38,990 bases of DNA from Erysipelotrichaceae bacterium. GTDB taxonomy: Bacteria; Bacillota_I; Bacilli_A; Erysipelotrichales; Erysipelotrichaceae. Below the pieces are notes generated by a model. The model saw nothing but the letters and a program-made list of their open reading frames with translations, was not told the DNA's origin and made no database searches. The position numbers and the translations under genes are program-made. Of this stretch, positions 24,039-32,553 are shown piece by piece. Within the stretch, counting starts at the first letter, position 1; each line of letters opens with the position of its first letter. The stretch is taken from positions 1 through 38,990 of the forward strand of contig JAUNEN010000023.1 of the NCBI GenBank assembly GCA_030525525.1, in the 5' to 3' direction.

Positions 24039-24314
24039 TTATTTCTGACCTTCCAGATAGAATCTGACGAGTTCCTCAATAATCTCATGACGTTCGACAG
24101 ACTGGATGATGCTGCGGGCGTTGTTGTGGCTTGAGATATACGCCGGATCACTGGAAATCAGATATCCCGCCAGCTGATTGATTGCGTTATATCCTCTTTC
24201 GCTGAGAGCAAGCTCAACATGCTTGAGTACTTCACGTATATTTTCACGACGGATTTCCTCTGCATTGAAACTGACAGTTTCGCTGTTATCATAATTTCTG
24301 CCATTCATATTCAT
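24039..24314 (-). CDS. ireB: IreB family regulatory phosphoprotein (UPF0297)
   Basis: This 91-residue protein is the substrate of the Ser/Thr kinase IreK in Enterococcus, where it affects cell-wall stress and cephalosporin resistance. The family pattern is plain: 'ETVSFNAEE' near the N-terminus with Thr/Ser sites, then 'IREVLKHVELALSERGYNAINQLAGYLISSDPAYISSHNNARSIIQSVERHEIIEELVRFYL'. GGAGG is 7 bases before the ATG at 24314; a second Met two codons on is less well placed. It starts the ireB-ruvX-DUF1292-mltG run, the usual order after alaS. Confidence 0.94.
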   Translation of the reverse strand: MNMNGRNYDNSETVSFNAEEIRRENIREVLKHVELALSERGYNAINQLAGYLISSDPAYISSHNNARSIIQSVERHEIIEELVRFYLEGQK

Positions 24315-24486
24315 AATAGTCCCTCCGTTCTTACCCCTAATTTTAGTCCAAACGTCTTTAAAAGTATACCTTGAACAAACCGGATTCTCTGAATTAAATG
24401 CACAATTATCACACTGAAAACCAAAATCATGAGCCTGTTCTGTCTTTTCAAAGAGTCCTTTACGGCGGTGATCATATGAATCACAA
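24315..24486 (-). other. Gap between alaS terminator and ireB
   Basis: No gene is visible in this stretch. A -10-like TATACT lies at 24368-24363 on the minus strand and TAAAAT closer to ireB, but neither has a clear -35 at the right distance. It probably holds the ireB operon promoter. Confidence 0.3.
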
Positions 24487-24522
24487 GAAAAAAGGCATGA
24501 TTCAACATCAAACCATGCCTTT
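24487..24522 (-). terminator. Intrinsic terminator after alaS
   Basis: On the minus strand a perfect 9-bp stem (AAAGGCATG, 24522-24514, with CATGCCTTT, 24499-24491) and a 14-base loop precede a run of T bases. It follows the alaS stop by about 16 bases. Confidence 0.85.
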
Positions 24523-24538
24523 GTGCAATTTTCAGGAT

Positions 24539-27178
24539 TTATGCATTTGTGACTTTGGCTCTGACTGCAGCGAGTGCTTCATCAATCTTGGAAGCATCAC
24601 GTCCGCCGGCCTGCGCCATGTCGGGTCTTCCACCGCCCTTGCCGCCGGTGATTTCAGCAGCTGCTCTGACGATGTCGCCTGCCTTAAGACCCTTGGCAAT
24701 TGCTTCTTTGGAGCTTGCGCAGACAAATGTAATCTTGCCTTCGCTCTCATTGGAAATGAATACGAAGCCGTTTTCCATACGGTTGCGCAGTGTTTCCGCA
24801 TATGCCTTGAGAGTTGATGAATCCTGGTCCTTCAGCTTGAGAATCAGAACGCAGAGACCGTTGATTTCTTCTTTGCTCTGAACTCTTGCTTCAGCTTCCA
24901 TCTTCATTGCCTTTTCGTTCTGAAGAGCGATTTCCTTCTTCAGAGCGTTATTCTCATTGATGAGATCCTGCAGCTTTTCCTTGAAGCCGTGGTAATTCTT
25001 CATCTTGAGCAGTGAAGCAGCTTCATAGAGGTATTCTTCTTCCTTCTTGAATTCTTCATAGGACTTCATCTTTGTGATGGAAGTGATACGGCGGATACCG
25101 GAACCGATTGATTCTTCGGAAATGATCTTGAAACTGCCGAGATCCCCTGTATTGGAAACATGTGTACCGCCGCAGAATTCCTTGGAGAATTCGCCCATGG
25201 AAACAACTCTGACCTGATCGCCGTACTTTTCATCAAACAGCGCTGTCGCACCGGTTGCCTTGGCTGCTTCGATGTCAAGAACTTCGGTTGTGACAGGAAT
25301 GTCTTCATTGATCTTTTCGTTGACAATGCGTTCAACTTCCTTCAGCTGCGCATCGGTCGGCTTCTCGAAATGAGTGAAGTCGAAACGTCCGTATTCAGGT
25401 CCGTTGTATGAACCGGCCTGGGCAACGTGATCGCCGAGTACCTGCTTGAGGGCAGCCTGCAGCAGATGGAGTGATGAATGGTTTGCACGTGTCTTTGTTC
25501 TTGCATCAAGATCGTATGCACCATGGATTTCATCGCCTTCCTTCAGAATGCCGTCGATGTTTTCAATGTGATGCAGAGGCTGCTTGTGCGGTGCCTTCTG
25601 AACATCTGTGACATCTGCGGAGAATGTGTCGTTCCAGAATCTTCCGGTATCTGCACACTGTCCGCCGCTTTCTGCATAGAAGCATGTTGTATCGAGAATG
25701 ACATCGCCTTCATCTTCGAGTTCGCTCACGCGGACGCCGTCTTTGAATAAGCCGATGACCTTTGCATGCATTTCTGTATCTGTATATCCGGTGAAGACGC
25801 TTTCTTCAACAAAGTCCATGAGATCCTTGGACTGTGCATGCATGGACTGCTGATCGCCGCGTGCTTCTCTTGCACGTCTTTTCTGTTCTGCCATTTCAGC
25901 ATCGAAGCCTTCCATGTCGACTGTATAGCCGGCATCTTCGGCAATCTCAGCTGTCAGTTCCTTCGGGAAGCCGTATGTGTCATAGAGTCTGAAGACAACA
26001 TTGCCGGGAAGAACTTTTGTATCGGCATGATTTGCAAGCTCATCGTTGAGCAGGTTTTCGCCGTTTGCAAGTGTCTTATGGAATGCTTCTTCTTCATTCT
26101 TGACAAGGCGTGCTACATAGTCGACCTTCTCTTCAAGATACGGATAGTAATCATTCATCATATCGGCAACAACCTGAACAAGCTGATACATGAATGCACC
26201 TTCGATGCCGAGTTTGATGCCGTAGCGGACTGCTCTTCTCAGTACTCTTCTTAAGACATAGCCGCGGCCGCTGTTGGAGAAGTTTGCACCGTCGCTGATT
26301 GCGAATGTGACTGTTCTGATATGGTCGGCGATGACTCTGTAAGCCATCTTGTATTCTCTTTCGTCATAAGAGTGCTTGGCAAGCTTTTCGGTTGCGTGGA
26401 TCACCGGCAGAAAGAGATCGGTATCAAAGTTTGTTTCACCGCCCTGAACAAGACAGACAAGTCTTTCCAGACCCATACCTGTATCGATGTTCTTCTGCGG
26501 CAGTTCCTTGTATTCGCTTCTTGCAACTTCGCCCGGACGGCAGTCATACTGTGAGAAGACGATATTCCAGACTTCGATATAACGGTCATTTTCGATATCT
26601 TCGAAGAAGAGCTTTTCGCCGAGTCCTTCCGGATCGTATTCCGGACCTCTGTCATAGTAGAGCTCGGTATCCGGTCCGCCCGGACCTCTTCCGATTTCCC
26701 AGAAGTTGTCTTCTGTCTTGCGGATGTGGGAAGGAATCATTCCGACCTTGACCCAGAGATTGTAAGCTTCTTCATCATCCGGATAGACTGTGACATACAT
26801 CTTTTCACGGTCGAATCCGATCCATTCCGGACTTGTCAGGAATTCCCATGCCCAGGGAATTGCTTCCTGCTTGAAATAGTCGCCGATTGAGAAGTTGCCG
26901 AGCATTTCGAAGAATGTATGATGGCGGGCAGTTTTGCCGACATTCTCGATATCGTTTGTTCTGATTGACTTCTGTGCGTTGCAGATACGGTTGCTGGCCG
27001 GCTTTTCGGTTCCGTCGAAATATTTCTTAAGTGCGGATACGCCGGCATTGATCCATAGCAGTGTGGGATCATCATGGGGAATCAGGCTTGCGCCTGGTTC
27101 AACCATGCAGCCTTTGGTTTTGAAGAAATCAAGAAACATCTGTCTGACCTGATTTCCTGTGAGCTGTTTTTCTGACAT
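24539..27178 (-). CDS. alaS: Alanyl-tRNA synthetase
   Basis: The 879-residue class II synthetase charges tRNA-Ala and edits mischarged serine and glycine. I chose ATG at 27178 (MSEKQLTGNQVRQMFLDFF) because AGGAGG is 5 bases upstream and homologues start with the same helix; the upstream in-frame extension runs through the T-box terminator. The catalytic core has 'LLWINAGVSALKKYFDG' and 'IRTNDIENVGKTARHHTFFEMLGNFSIGDYFK'. The editing domain has the zinc site 'HSSLHLLQAAL' with 'FCGGTHVSNTGDLG'. The C-terminal DHHA1-like domain has 'GGKGGGRPDMAQAGG'. Length is normal. Confidence 0.98.
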   Translation of the reverse strand: MSEKQLTGNQVRQMFLDFFKTKGCMVEPGASLIPHDDPTLLWINAGVSALKKYFDGTEKPASNRICNAQKSIRTNDIENVGKTARHHTFFEMLGNFSIGDYFKQEAIPWAWEFLTSPEWIGFDREKMYVTVYPDDEEAYNLWVKVGMIPSHIRKTEDNFWEIGRGPGGPDTELYYDRGPEYDPEGLGEKLFFEDIENDRYIEVWNIVFSQYDCRPGEVARSEYKELPQKNIDTGMGLERLVCLVQGGETNFDTDLFLPVIHATEKLAKHSYDEREYKMAYRVIADHIRTVTFAISDGANFSNSGRGYVLRRVLRRAVRYGIKLGIEGAFMYQLVQVVADMMNDYYPYLEEKVDYVARLVKNEEEAFHKTLANGENLLNDELANHADTKVLPGNVVFRLYDTYGFPKELTAEIAEDAGYTVDMEGFDAEMAEQKRRAREARGDQQSMHAQSKDLMDFVEESVFTGYTDTEMHAKVIGLFKDGVRVSELEDEGDVILDTTCFYAESGGQCADTGRFWNDTFSADVTDVQKAPHKQPLHHIENIDGILKEGDEIHGAYDLDARTKTRANHSSLHLLQAALKQVLGDHVAQAGSYNGPEYGRFDFTHFEKPTDAQLKEVERIVNEKINEDIPVTTEVLDIEAAKATGATALFDEKYGDQVRVVSMGEFSKEFCGGTHVSNTGDLGSFKIISEESIGSGIRRITSITKMKSYEEFKKEEEYLYEAASLLKMKNYHGFKEKLQDLINENNALKKEIALQNEKAMKMEAEARVQSKEEINGLCVLILKLKDQDSSTLKAYAETLRNRMENGFVFISNESEGKITFVCASSKEAIAKGLKAGDIVRAAAEITGGKGGGRPDMAQAGGRDASKIDEALAAVRAKVTNA

Positions 27179-27201
27179 GTTGTCCTCCTGATCAATAAAA
27201 A

Positions 27202-27413
27202 AGTTCCTGAAAAATCCAGGAACGTAATTACGCGGTACCATCCTGGTTCGCATGAGAACATGCGCACCTTAATTGAGCCTTTAACGCGGGCGGCGGCGCT
27301 GATTGGGCGCACTCAGAAGTGAGCTTCGCACATCTTCCTTCACAGACTTTCACCATCCCGTCTGCTCTCTTGATCCGTCGTATGTGCTACTTATACTCCG
27401 TCATCGATTTCCT
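27202..27413 (-). ncRNA. T-box leader (alanine-specific) of alaS
   Basis: The minus strand between the promoter and alaS has the T-box architecture. Stem I shows the 'GGAGTATAAGTA' type loop, the AGAGA...GGTGAAAG platform (about 27371-27347), and a GCT alanine codon at 27324-27322 in the expected specifier place after 'GCGAA'. The T-box sequence TGGTACCGCG is at 27240-27231. It is followed by the terminator stem GTTCCTG/CAGGAAC (27223-27217 with 27209-27203) and a T run. Uncharged tRNA-Ala pairs with the T-box and prevents termination. This region fills the 280-base gap before alaS. Confidence 0.95.
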
Positions 27414-27418
27414 TGACT

Positions 27419-27447
27419 ATGTTAGCACAAATGAATCAATGTTGAAA
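27419..27447 (-). promoter_or_regulatory. Candidate promoter of the alaS T-box transcript
   Basis: TAACAT at 27424-27419 and TTTCAA at 27447-27442 are separated by 17 bp. Both match consensus only in part. The implied start near 27413 fits the beginning of the T-box fold. Confidence 0.35.
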
Positions 27448-27458
27448 GAAAAATCAGT

Positions 27459-28043
27459 TTATCCTGCCTTCTCTTTCGATTCGCTGATTTTTTCGGTTGT
27501 CCAGGCGTCGACTGCCTTACGCAGATTCATGAAATACGGCATGCATTTCATGTTTTCCTGCCCGTATGTCAGCTGCAGATCATATTCAAGTTCAAGCCAC
27601 GTAGAGATGTCTGATTCGTTATGCGAGATGAGTGCTTCGAGTTTGTCGAGAGCTTTATAGATTTTTGCTTCAATGGTGATCTGTTCATTCATTTCGATCA
27701 GCAGTTCTTTCCAGCTCTGACTGATATTTACCGGAAGTGATTCAACCCACTTCATCAGGATTTCATCCTCTTTTTCGACGTCACTTTGAAGTTTGAGGAA
27801 TGTCGGAATATCACCGGTAAATGCTTCGCCCATATCGTGAATCAGGCACATTCTGATCACTTTATCCATATCGATGTCTCTGAAATCTTCTTCATCCTTA
27901 AGAATCATGGCAAATAGTGCAAGACGCCAGGAATGATCGGCAACGCTTTCCTTCCTGTCTTCACTCATCCAGCAATGCCTTGTATTGATCTTGAGCGATG
28001 AAGCAATCTTTAAAATATCAAGCAAATCCTGCGGACTCATCAT
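27459..28043 (-). CDS. HD-domain nucleotidase-like hydrolase (YfbR/HDDC2-like)
   Basis: This 194-residue protein has the HD metal site: His37 in 'SVADHSWRLALFAMIL', His69-Asp70 in 'RMCLIHDMGEAFTGDIP' and a later Asp in 'KALDKLEALI'. The 'HDxGExxxGDIP' pattern is that of the 5'-deoxynucleotidase YfbR/HDDC2 group, which removes phosphate from deoxynucleoside monophosphates; substrate is inferred. The start (MMSPQDLLDILKIASSLK) lies 26 bases inside recD2, so the two are translated together. After its stop codon I see no terminator before the alaS promoter, so read-through into the T-box is possible. Confidence 0.85.
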   Translation of the reverse strand: MMSPQDLLDILKIASSLKINTRHCWMSEDRKESVADHSWRLALFAMILKDEEDFRDIDMDKVIRMCLIHDMGEAFTGDIPTFLKLQSDVEKEDEILMKWVESLPVNISQSWKELLIEMNEQITIEAKIYKALDKLEALISHNESDISTWLELEYDLQLTYGQENMKCMPYFMNLRKAVDAWTTEKISESKEKAG

Positions 28044-30225
28044 CGCCCTCCGGTTTCAGATACATTCTGATTCTGTCTTTGAGTGTAGTTTCGCGGGGTG
28101 CACGGTCAAGGATTTCACATCCCTTCCGGAAGGCACCGAGCTCTCCAAGAACGATGATTGCCTTGCGGGCTCTTGTGACAGCTGTATAGATCAGACGTCT
28201 TTGCAGCATATAGCCCATCTGGTAGGTTACCGGGAATATGACAATCGGATATTCCGAGCCCTGTGATTTATGGACTGAAATGCAGTAGGCAAGTGTGATG
28301 TTATTCCAGTTGTCCTGTGTATATTCGACAAAGATTCCCTGGAAGTCGCAGATCAGAGTTGTCTTGCGGTTTTCGGAATGTCTTGCATCGATGATTTCGA
28401 CAAGCTGTCCGATATCGCCGTTATATACATCATCATCCGGCTGATTCTTCAGCTGCAGGATTTTATCCCCTTCCCTGAATACGGTATAGCCGACTCTCAC
28501 TTCATTTTTTGTATCATCAGTCGGGTTGAAGAATTCCTGCAGGGCGTTGTTCAGCACATCGATTCCGGCTGCTCCCTGATACATCGGTGAAAGAACCTGG
28601 ATGTCATCGAGCGAATAACCTTTGCTGACTGCATCCGATGCAATGTCCAGCACTGCCTGACGGATGTCCTGTCTTCTGATTTCAAAGAAGGCCGTATCGG
28701 AATATCTGTTCTCGATTTCGCCGGTATTGATATCATGGGCAAGCGAGATAACGCCGCTGCCTTCTTCCTGGCGGTAGATATGTTTCAGTCTGATGACCGG
28801 GAAGCATTCCGAAGCAATCAGATCTCTTAACACGCACCCCGGGCCGACACTTGGCAGCTGGTTTTCATCGCCGATGATGCAGATGCGTCTGACATTGACG
28901 CATGCTTTGAGAAGATTGTAGAAGAGCCAGACATCGACCATGGAAAACTCATCGATGATCAGAAGATCTGCATTCAGAGGCTCATCCCCGTTGCGGCCGA
29001 ATGTATTGGTTTCAAGATCCCATTTGAGGATGGAATGAATCGTTGCAGCATCTTTGCCGGTCAGCTCACTCAGTCTTTTTGCGGCTCTGCCGGTCGGTGC
29101 CGCGCACATGATGGATGCACTGGGATAAACTTTTGCAAAAAGATTCACCATTGCCCGTACAACCGTTGTCTTGCCGGTTCCCGGACCGCCCGTCATGATC
29201 ATTAACGGAGAATGAAATAATTCAAGGATTGCCTTCTTCTGAATCTCATCATATTCAATCTGAAGTTCATCCTGGATTTCATCAAGATACTCTGCAAGCT
29301 GCTCTTCTTCATATTCTTCAAGATCCTGATACGGGAATCCTGCTAAGAACCTTGAAGAATTCTTTTCTGCTTCATGCTGGGTTGCCGGATAGACACGGTT
29401 GTCTTCAACAATCAGTGTGATATTCTTTCTGGCTGTATCCAGAAGTTCCCCGAAATCATAGGAAAGTCCTTTTGCCTTTTTTGCAAAGAAAGCTTCAAGC
29501 GATTCGAGGCGTGCAAAGCTGTTGCCGCTGGTGACACATAATTCCATGCATGAATCAACAAGCAGCGCATAAAGACGTCTTTCATCATCTGCCGCAATCC
29601 CGAGATTCAGTCCGATCTTGTCAGCTGTCGCAAACCCAAAGCCGTCAACTTCTTCAATGACGCGGTAAGGATTTTCCCTGATCTTTTCGAGCGCATTCTT
29701 GCCGTAGGCTTTATTCAGCCTGACAAGATTTCTGATACCGACGCCATGGATATTGAGAAAGCGGACAAGCTCTTCAAGGCCGTCGTCTTCTTTCTTCATC
29801 CCCTCTTCGATTGCCGCAAACTGCTTATCGGTAATTCCGGGAACAGTGCGCAGAACATTGATATCTTCCTTCAGAAGATTCAGACAGCCTTCGCCAAGCG
29901 CATCAACGATTTTCTCGGCTGTCTTGCGTCCGATGCCGGCAAACTGGATTCCCGAAAGATAGCGTACGATTCCGTCTTTTTCATCCGGCAGCGGAATCTG
30001 ATATGTCTCAATCGCAAACTGCATGCCGTATCTTGGATGTTCGACATAGTTTCCGGTCAGATTGTAAAGAATGTCGGTACGCACATCATCCATGATTCCG
30101 GTGACCGTGATGGAGCGCTCTCTTTCATCATTGATCCGGAACTTTCCGACAGTATAAAGACTCTCTTCCGAGCGGAAGAGAATATATGTGAATTTGCCGT
30201 TAAGTGTAATCTTGTTTTCGTCCAT
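28018..30225 (-). CDS. recD2: RecD2 superfamily 1B DNA helicase
   Basis: The 735-residue ATP-dependent 5'-3' helicase acts in replication-fork repair without RecBC. The long N-terminal region typical of RecD2 holds helix-hairpin-helix motifs (about 90-210, e.g. 'FAGIGRKTAEKIVDALG', 'GFGFATADKIGLNLGI'). The motor follows: Walker A 'GGPGTGKTTVVRAM' (346-359), motif Ia 'CAAPTGRAAKRLSELTG', Walker B 'LLIIDEFSMVD', 'GDENQLPSVGPGCVL' and, near the end, 'AYCISVHKSQGSEYPIVIFP' and 'YTAVTRARKAIIVLG'. No Shine-Dalgarno is seen; the ATG is 3 bases after the CPBP stop, so it may depend on re-initiation. Position between mnmA and alaS is conserved in Bacillota. Confidence 0.96.
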   Translation of the reverse strand: MDENKITLNGKFTYILFRSEESLYTVGKFRINDERERSITVTGIMDDVRTDILYNLTGNYVEHPRYGMQFAIETYQIPLPDEKDGIVRYLSGIQFAGIGRKTAEKIVDALGEGCLNLLKEDINVLRTVPGITDKQFAAIEEGMKKEDDGLEELVRFLNIHGVGIRNLVRLNKAYGKNALEKIRENPYRVIEEVDGFGFATADKIGLNLGIAADDERRLYALLVDSCMELCVTSGNSFARLESLEAFFAKKAKGLSYDFGELLDTARKNITLIVEDNRVYPATQHEAEKNSSRFLAGFPYQDLEEYEEEQLAEYLDEIQDELQIEYDEIQKKAILELFHSPLMIMTGGPGTGKTTVVRAMVNLFAKVYPSASIMCAAPTGRAAKRLSELTGKDAATIHSILKWDLETNTFGRNGDEPLNADLLIIDEFSMVDVWLFYNLLKACVNVRRICIIGDENQLPSVGPGCVLRDLIASECFPVIRLKHIYRQEEGSGVISLAHDINTGEIENRYSDTAFFEIRRQDIRQAVLDIASDAVSKGYSLDDIQVLSPMYQGAAGIDVLNNALQEFFNPTDDTKNEVRVGYTVFREGDKILQLKNQPDDDVYNGDIGQLVEIIDARHSENRKTTLICDFQGIFVEYTQDNWNNITLAYCISVHKSQGSEYPIVIFPVTYQMGYMLQRRLIYTAVTRARKAIIVLGELGAFRKGCEILDRAPRETTLKDRIRMYLKPEGDDESAGFA

Positions 30226-30228
30226 AAG

Positions 30229-30885
30229 CTATAAAAGAAGCGAGGCACCGTTCACAAGAAAGTGAACAGCTGCCGAACATATGATACTTCCGGTTTTCTT
30301 TCTGCATTCATATAAGAGGTACCCGCTGAGTGCATAAACCGGAAGAAAGAAAATCTGAGTAAACGAACCGCCGAAGAGAGGTATGAACACATGCAGCAAA
30401 CCGAACAGCAGACAGCTGAACATAACCGAGACTTTTCTGTTGATGTGCGCGGCGCATTCATCAATCAGACACGCCCTGAAGACAATCTCTTCGCATAGCG
30501 GCGCATACAGCAGCAGCTCAAAGAAAAACAGAATTCCCTGATCCGGATCAGCTGAAGAAACCGGATCAATGCCGAAATGTTTCAGTATGCTTAAAAGCAC
30601 TGCCTGAATACAGACGATCAATCCGAAGAAAGCAGCCGCTGTGATGCAGTTTTTCGTCATCTTCTGCACGAAATTTCCTGCTTCAATGACTAAGAGCCTT
30701 GCCGAAAAAATGCAGATCGTCCCGAGCAGAAACACATGAATCAGAATCAGGGATGCATTGTATGCCTCTAAGCGTTGTGCAGCCTTCAGCATCGGATAAA
30801 TCATGAAGCGCCCGAGCATCTGATCGCATACAAAATAGAGAAACAGAACAATCCTTCTGCTTTTGATTTCATTCAGAAAGCGCAC
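30229..30885 (-). CDS. CPBP-family intramembrane protease
   Basis: This 218-residue membrane protein has the CPBP (CaaX protease / Abi) motifs: Glu132-Glu133 and Arg137 in 'CEEIVFRACL', His165 in 'FGLLHVFIPL', and His208 with Asn212 in 'AVHFLVNG'. Six or so hydrophobic segments can be seen. Members process prenylated proteins, bacteriocins or membrane regulators; no substrate is evident here. The start is a GTG at 30885, 17 bases inside mnmA and without a good ribosome site, so the exact N-terminus is uncertain. Confidence 0.85.
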   Translation of the reverse strand: MRFLNEIKSRRIVLFLYFVCDQMLGRFMIYPMLKAAQRLEAYNASLILIHVFLLGTICIFSARLLVIEAGNFVQKMTKNCITAAAFFGLIVCIQAVLLSILKHFGIDPVSSADPDQGILFFFELLLYAPLCEEIVFRACLIDECAAHINRKVSVMFSCLLFGLLHVFIPLFGGSFTQIFFLPVYALSGYLLYECRKKTGSIICSAAVHFLVNGASLLL

Positions 30886-32014
30886 CTTCGTTTCTGACTG
30901 CCTCCATCAGATCTTTGCCGTCTTTGAAAACTTTCGCGATTCTGCCTCCGCCGATCAGCACATCCCCGTCATAAATGACTGCTTCCTGGCCGGGTGTGAC
31001 GGATCTGACCGGCTGGTCATAGACGACTCTGATGCTGTTGTCACCATACGGATATACGGTGACAGGCTGATCCGGCTGGCGGTAGCGGAATTTGGCTGCG
31101 CAATGCAGCGGGAATTCGCGTTTTGCCATCACGTTATAACCGGTGACGATGCATTCATCGGAACAGAGCCAGTCCTGATGTTCTTCATCAGTGACATAGA
31201 GCTCATTCTTTTCGACATCCTTGCCGCAGACGTAGAACGGACCGATGCCGCCGATATCAAGCCCTTTTCTCTGACCGATTGTATAATACATGACACCCTT
31301 ATGCATGCCGACTGTTTTATGATCTGCAATATTGATGATCTTTCCCGGTTTCATCGGCAGATAGTTGCTCAGGAACTCACGGAATCTTCTTTCACCGATG
31401 AAGCAGATGCCGGTGGAATCCTTCTTTTTGGCAACCGCAAGATCGAGCTTTTCAGCAATTCTTCTGACTTCCGGCTTATCGATTTCACCGAGCGGGAAAA
31501 TCACATGATCCAATACATCTGCTGATATCTCAGCTAAGAAGTAGGACTGATCCTTGTTTCTGTCGCCTGCCTTCATCAGCACGCTGACACCGTTCTCTTT
31601 TCCGATTGCCGCATAATGGCCGGTAGCGACCGTATCAAATCCTTTTGATTCTGCAAATTTCATGAATGTATTGAATTTGATATAGCGGTTGCAGAGAATA
31701 TCCGGATTCGGTGTTTCACCGACCCGGTATGTATCGAGGAATGACTGAAATACATCATCCCAGTATTCTTTGACAAAATCGATCCGAAGAAGCTCAAGAC
31801 CGAGCTTTTCAGCAACAAGCTGCGCATCATGGTAATCAGCTTCCTGCGGACAGACATCGTTTCCGATTGTCGGATTGCCGGCAAAATCATCATTTGCCAG
31901 GGAATCCCAGTTGCGCATGAAAGCACAGGTTACATCGTAACCCTGTTCTTTTAACAGCCAGGCGGCGATTGCGCTGTCGACTCCGCCTGATAATCCGACG
32001 AGTACTTTTTTCAT
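30869..32014 (-). CDS. mnmA: tRNA-specific 2-thiouridylase MnmA
   Basis: The 381-residue enzyme adds sulfur to uridine 34 of tRNA-Lys, -Glu and -Gln. The PP-loop 'VLVGLSGGVDSAIAAWLL' (4-21) opens the protein; the two catalytic cysteines are Cys108 ('TPNPDILCNRYIKF') and Cys204 ('DSTGICFIGERRF'). 'TGHYA' (131-135) and 'SYFLAEI' bind tRNA. I chose ATG at 32014 for homology; a 70-residue in-frame extension would cross the spx terminator. There is no Shine-Dalgarno, and a perfect TATAAT lies only 9 bases upstream of the ATG, so the mRNA may be nearly leaderless. Confidence 0.96.
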   Translation of the reverse strand: MKKVLVGLSGGVDSAIAAWLLKEQGYDVTCAFMRNWDSLANDDFAGNPTIGNDVCPQEADYHDAQLVAEKLGLELLRIDFVKEYWDDVFQSFLDTYRVGETPNPDILCNRYIKFNTFMKFAESKGFDTVATGHYAAIGKENGVSVLMKAGDRNKDQSYFLAEISADVLDHVIFPLGEIDKPEVRRIAEKLDLAVAKKKDSTGICFIGERRFREFLSNYLPMKPGKIINIADHKTVGMHKGVMYYTIGQRKGLDIGGIGPFYVCGKDVEKNELYVTDEEHQDWLCSDECIVTGYNVMAKREFPLHCAAKFRYRQPDQPVTVYPYGDNSIRVVYDQPVRSVTPGQEAVIYDGDVLIGGGRIAKVFKDGKDLMEAVRNEGALSE

Positions 32015-32023
32015 AACATCATT

Positions 32024-32029
32024 ATTATA
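32024..32029 (-). promoter_or_regulatory. -10 element of mnmA (near-leaderless transcript)
   Basis: A perfect TATAAT (32029-32024) lies 9 bases before the mnmA ATG. The expected start, 6-8 bases downstream, leaves a leader of about 2-5 bases. The -35 (CTTATA, 32052-32047) is weak. Confidence 0.5.
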
Positions 32030-32079
32030 CAGAAAAATTTCAATAATATAAGGCAGTGCATCAGTGTGCCTGATCAACG

Positions 32080-32101
32080 AAAAAGAAGTCCTGAGACTTC
32101 T
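32080..32101 (-). terminator. Intrinsic terminator after spx
   Basis: A perfect 7-bp stem (AGAAGTC, 32101-32095, with GACTTCT, 32090-32084) and a 4-base loop are followed by a T run on the minus strand. It begins one base after the spx stop codon. Confidence 0.85.
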
Positions 32102-32102
32102 G

Positions 32103-32537
32103 TTACGATGCGCACTCACGCACCTTTTCGCATGTCTTGTAGCTCGGACAGTCCTTTGTACAGGAATTCTCAGCAATTCTTCTGAGATCAGCCGGTACGA
32201 AGATTCCGATTTCTTCTTCATCATATCCGACCTGGAAGCCGTTTTCAGACACGATAATCGGCCGTTTCAGCACACTCGGATTCTTTTTGATGAATGTAAT
32301 CAGCTGATCCGTTGTCAGTGAGTCAAGATCAATTCCGCTCTGCTGAATGATTTTGGAGCGCTTTGAAATAATATCATCGCTTCCGTTTTCAGAACGGATC
32401 AGAAGATGCTTGATTTCCTGATCATTGAGAAGGGTTTTGAAGATATTCTTTTCAATGAATGGCAGCTCTCTGTCTTTCAGCCATTGTTTTACCTTGCGGC
32501 AGCTTGCGCAGCCGGGAGATGTATATACAACTATCAT
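32103..32537 (-). CDS. spx: Spx/ArsC-family transcriptional regulator with Cys-rich tail
   Basis: The 144-residue protein has a thioredoxin-like Spx fold. It begins 'MIVVYTSPGCASCRKVKQWL' with the redox switch Cys10-x-x-Cys13, and carries 'LIRSENGSDDII' and the key Arg92 in 'LKRPIIVSENGFQVGYDEEEIGIF'. Spx binds the RNA polymerase alpha subunit and redirects transcription under thiol stress. After the normal end there are about 25 extra residues with four cysteines (Cys126, 130, 136, 142; C-x3-C-x5-C-x5-C), which typical Spx lacks. I used the ATG at 32537; frames upstream lie before the promoter. Flanked by its own promoter and terminator. Confidence 0.88.
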   Translation of the reverse strand: MIVVYTSPGCASCRKVKQWLKDRELPFIEKNIFKTLLNDQEIKHLLIRSENGSDDIISKRSKIIQQSGIDLDSLTTDQLITFIKKNPSVLKRPIIVSENGFQVGYDEEEIGIFVPADLRRIAENSCTKDCPSYKTCEKVRECAS

Positions 32538-32553
32538 AAATACCCCGATCCTT

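Noticed and set aside
27179-27253. Upstream start of alaS at 27253
   Set aside because: The extra 25 codons cross the T-box and terminator; the AGGAGG at 5 bases supports the start at 27178.
30229-30885. CPBP protease as part of a bacteriocin or immunity locus
   Set aside because: No peptide or transporter genes are nearby; it sits between mnmA and recD2 in a housekeeping operon.
32015-32224. In-frame N-terminal extension of mnmA by 70 codons
   Set aside because: It runs through the spx terminator and the mnmA -10 element and has no homology; MnmA proteins begin at the PP-loop.
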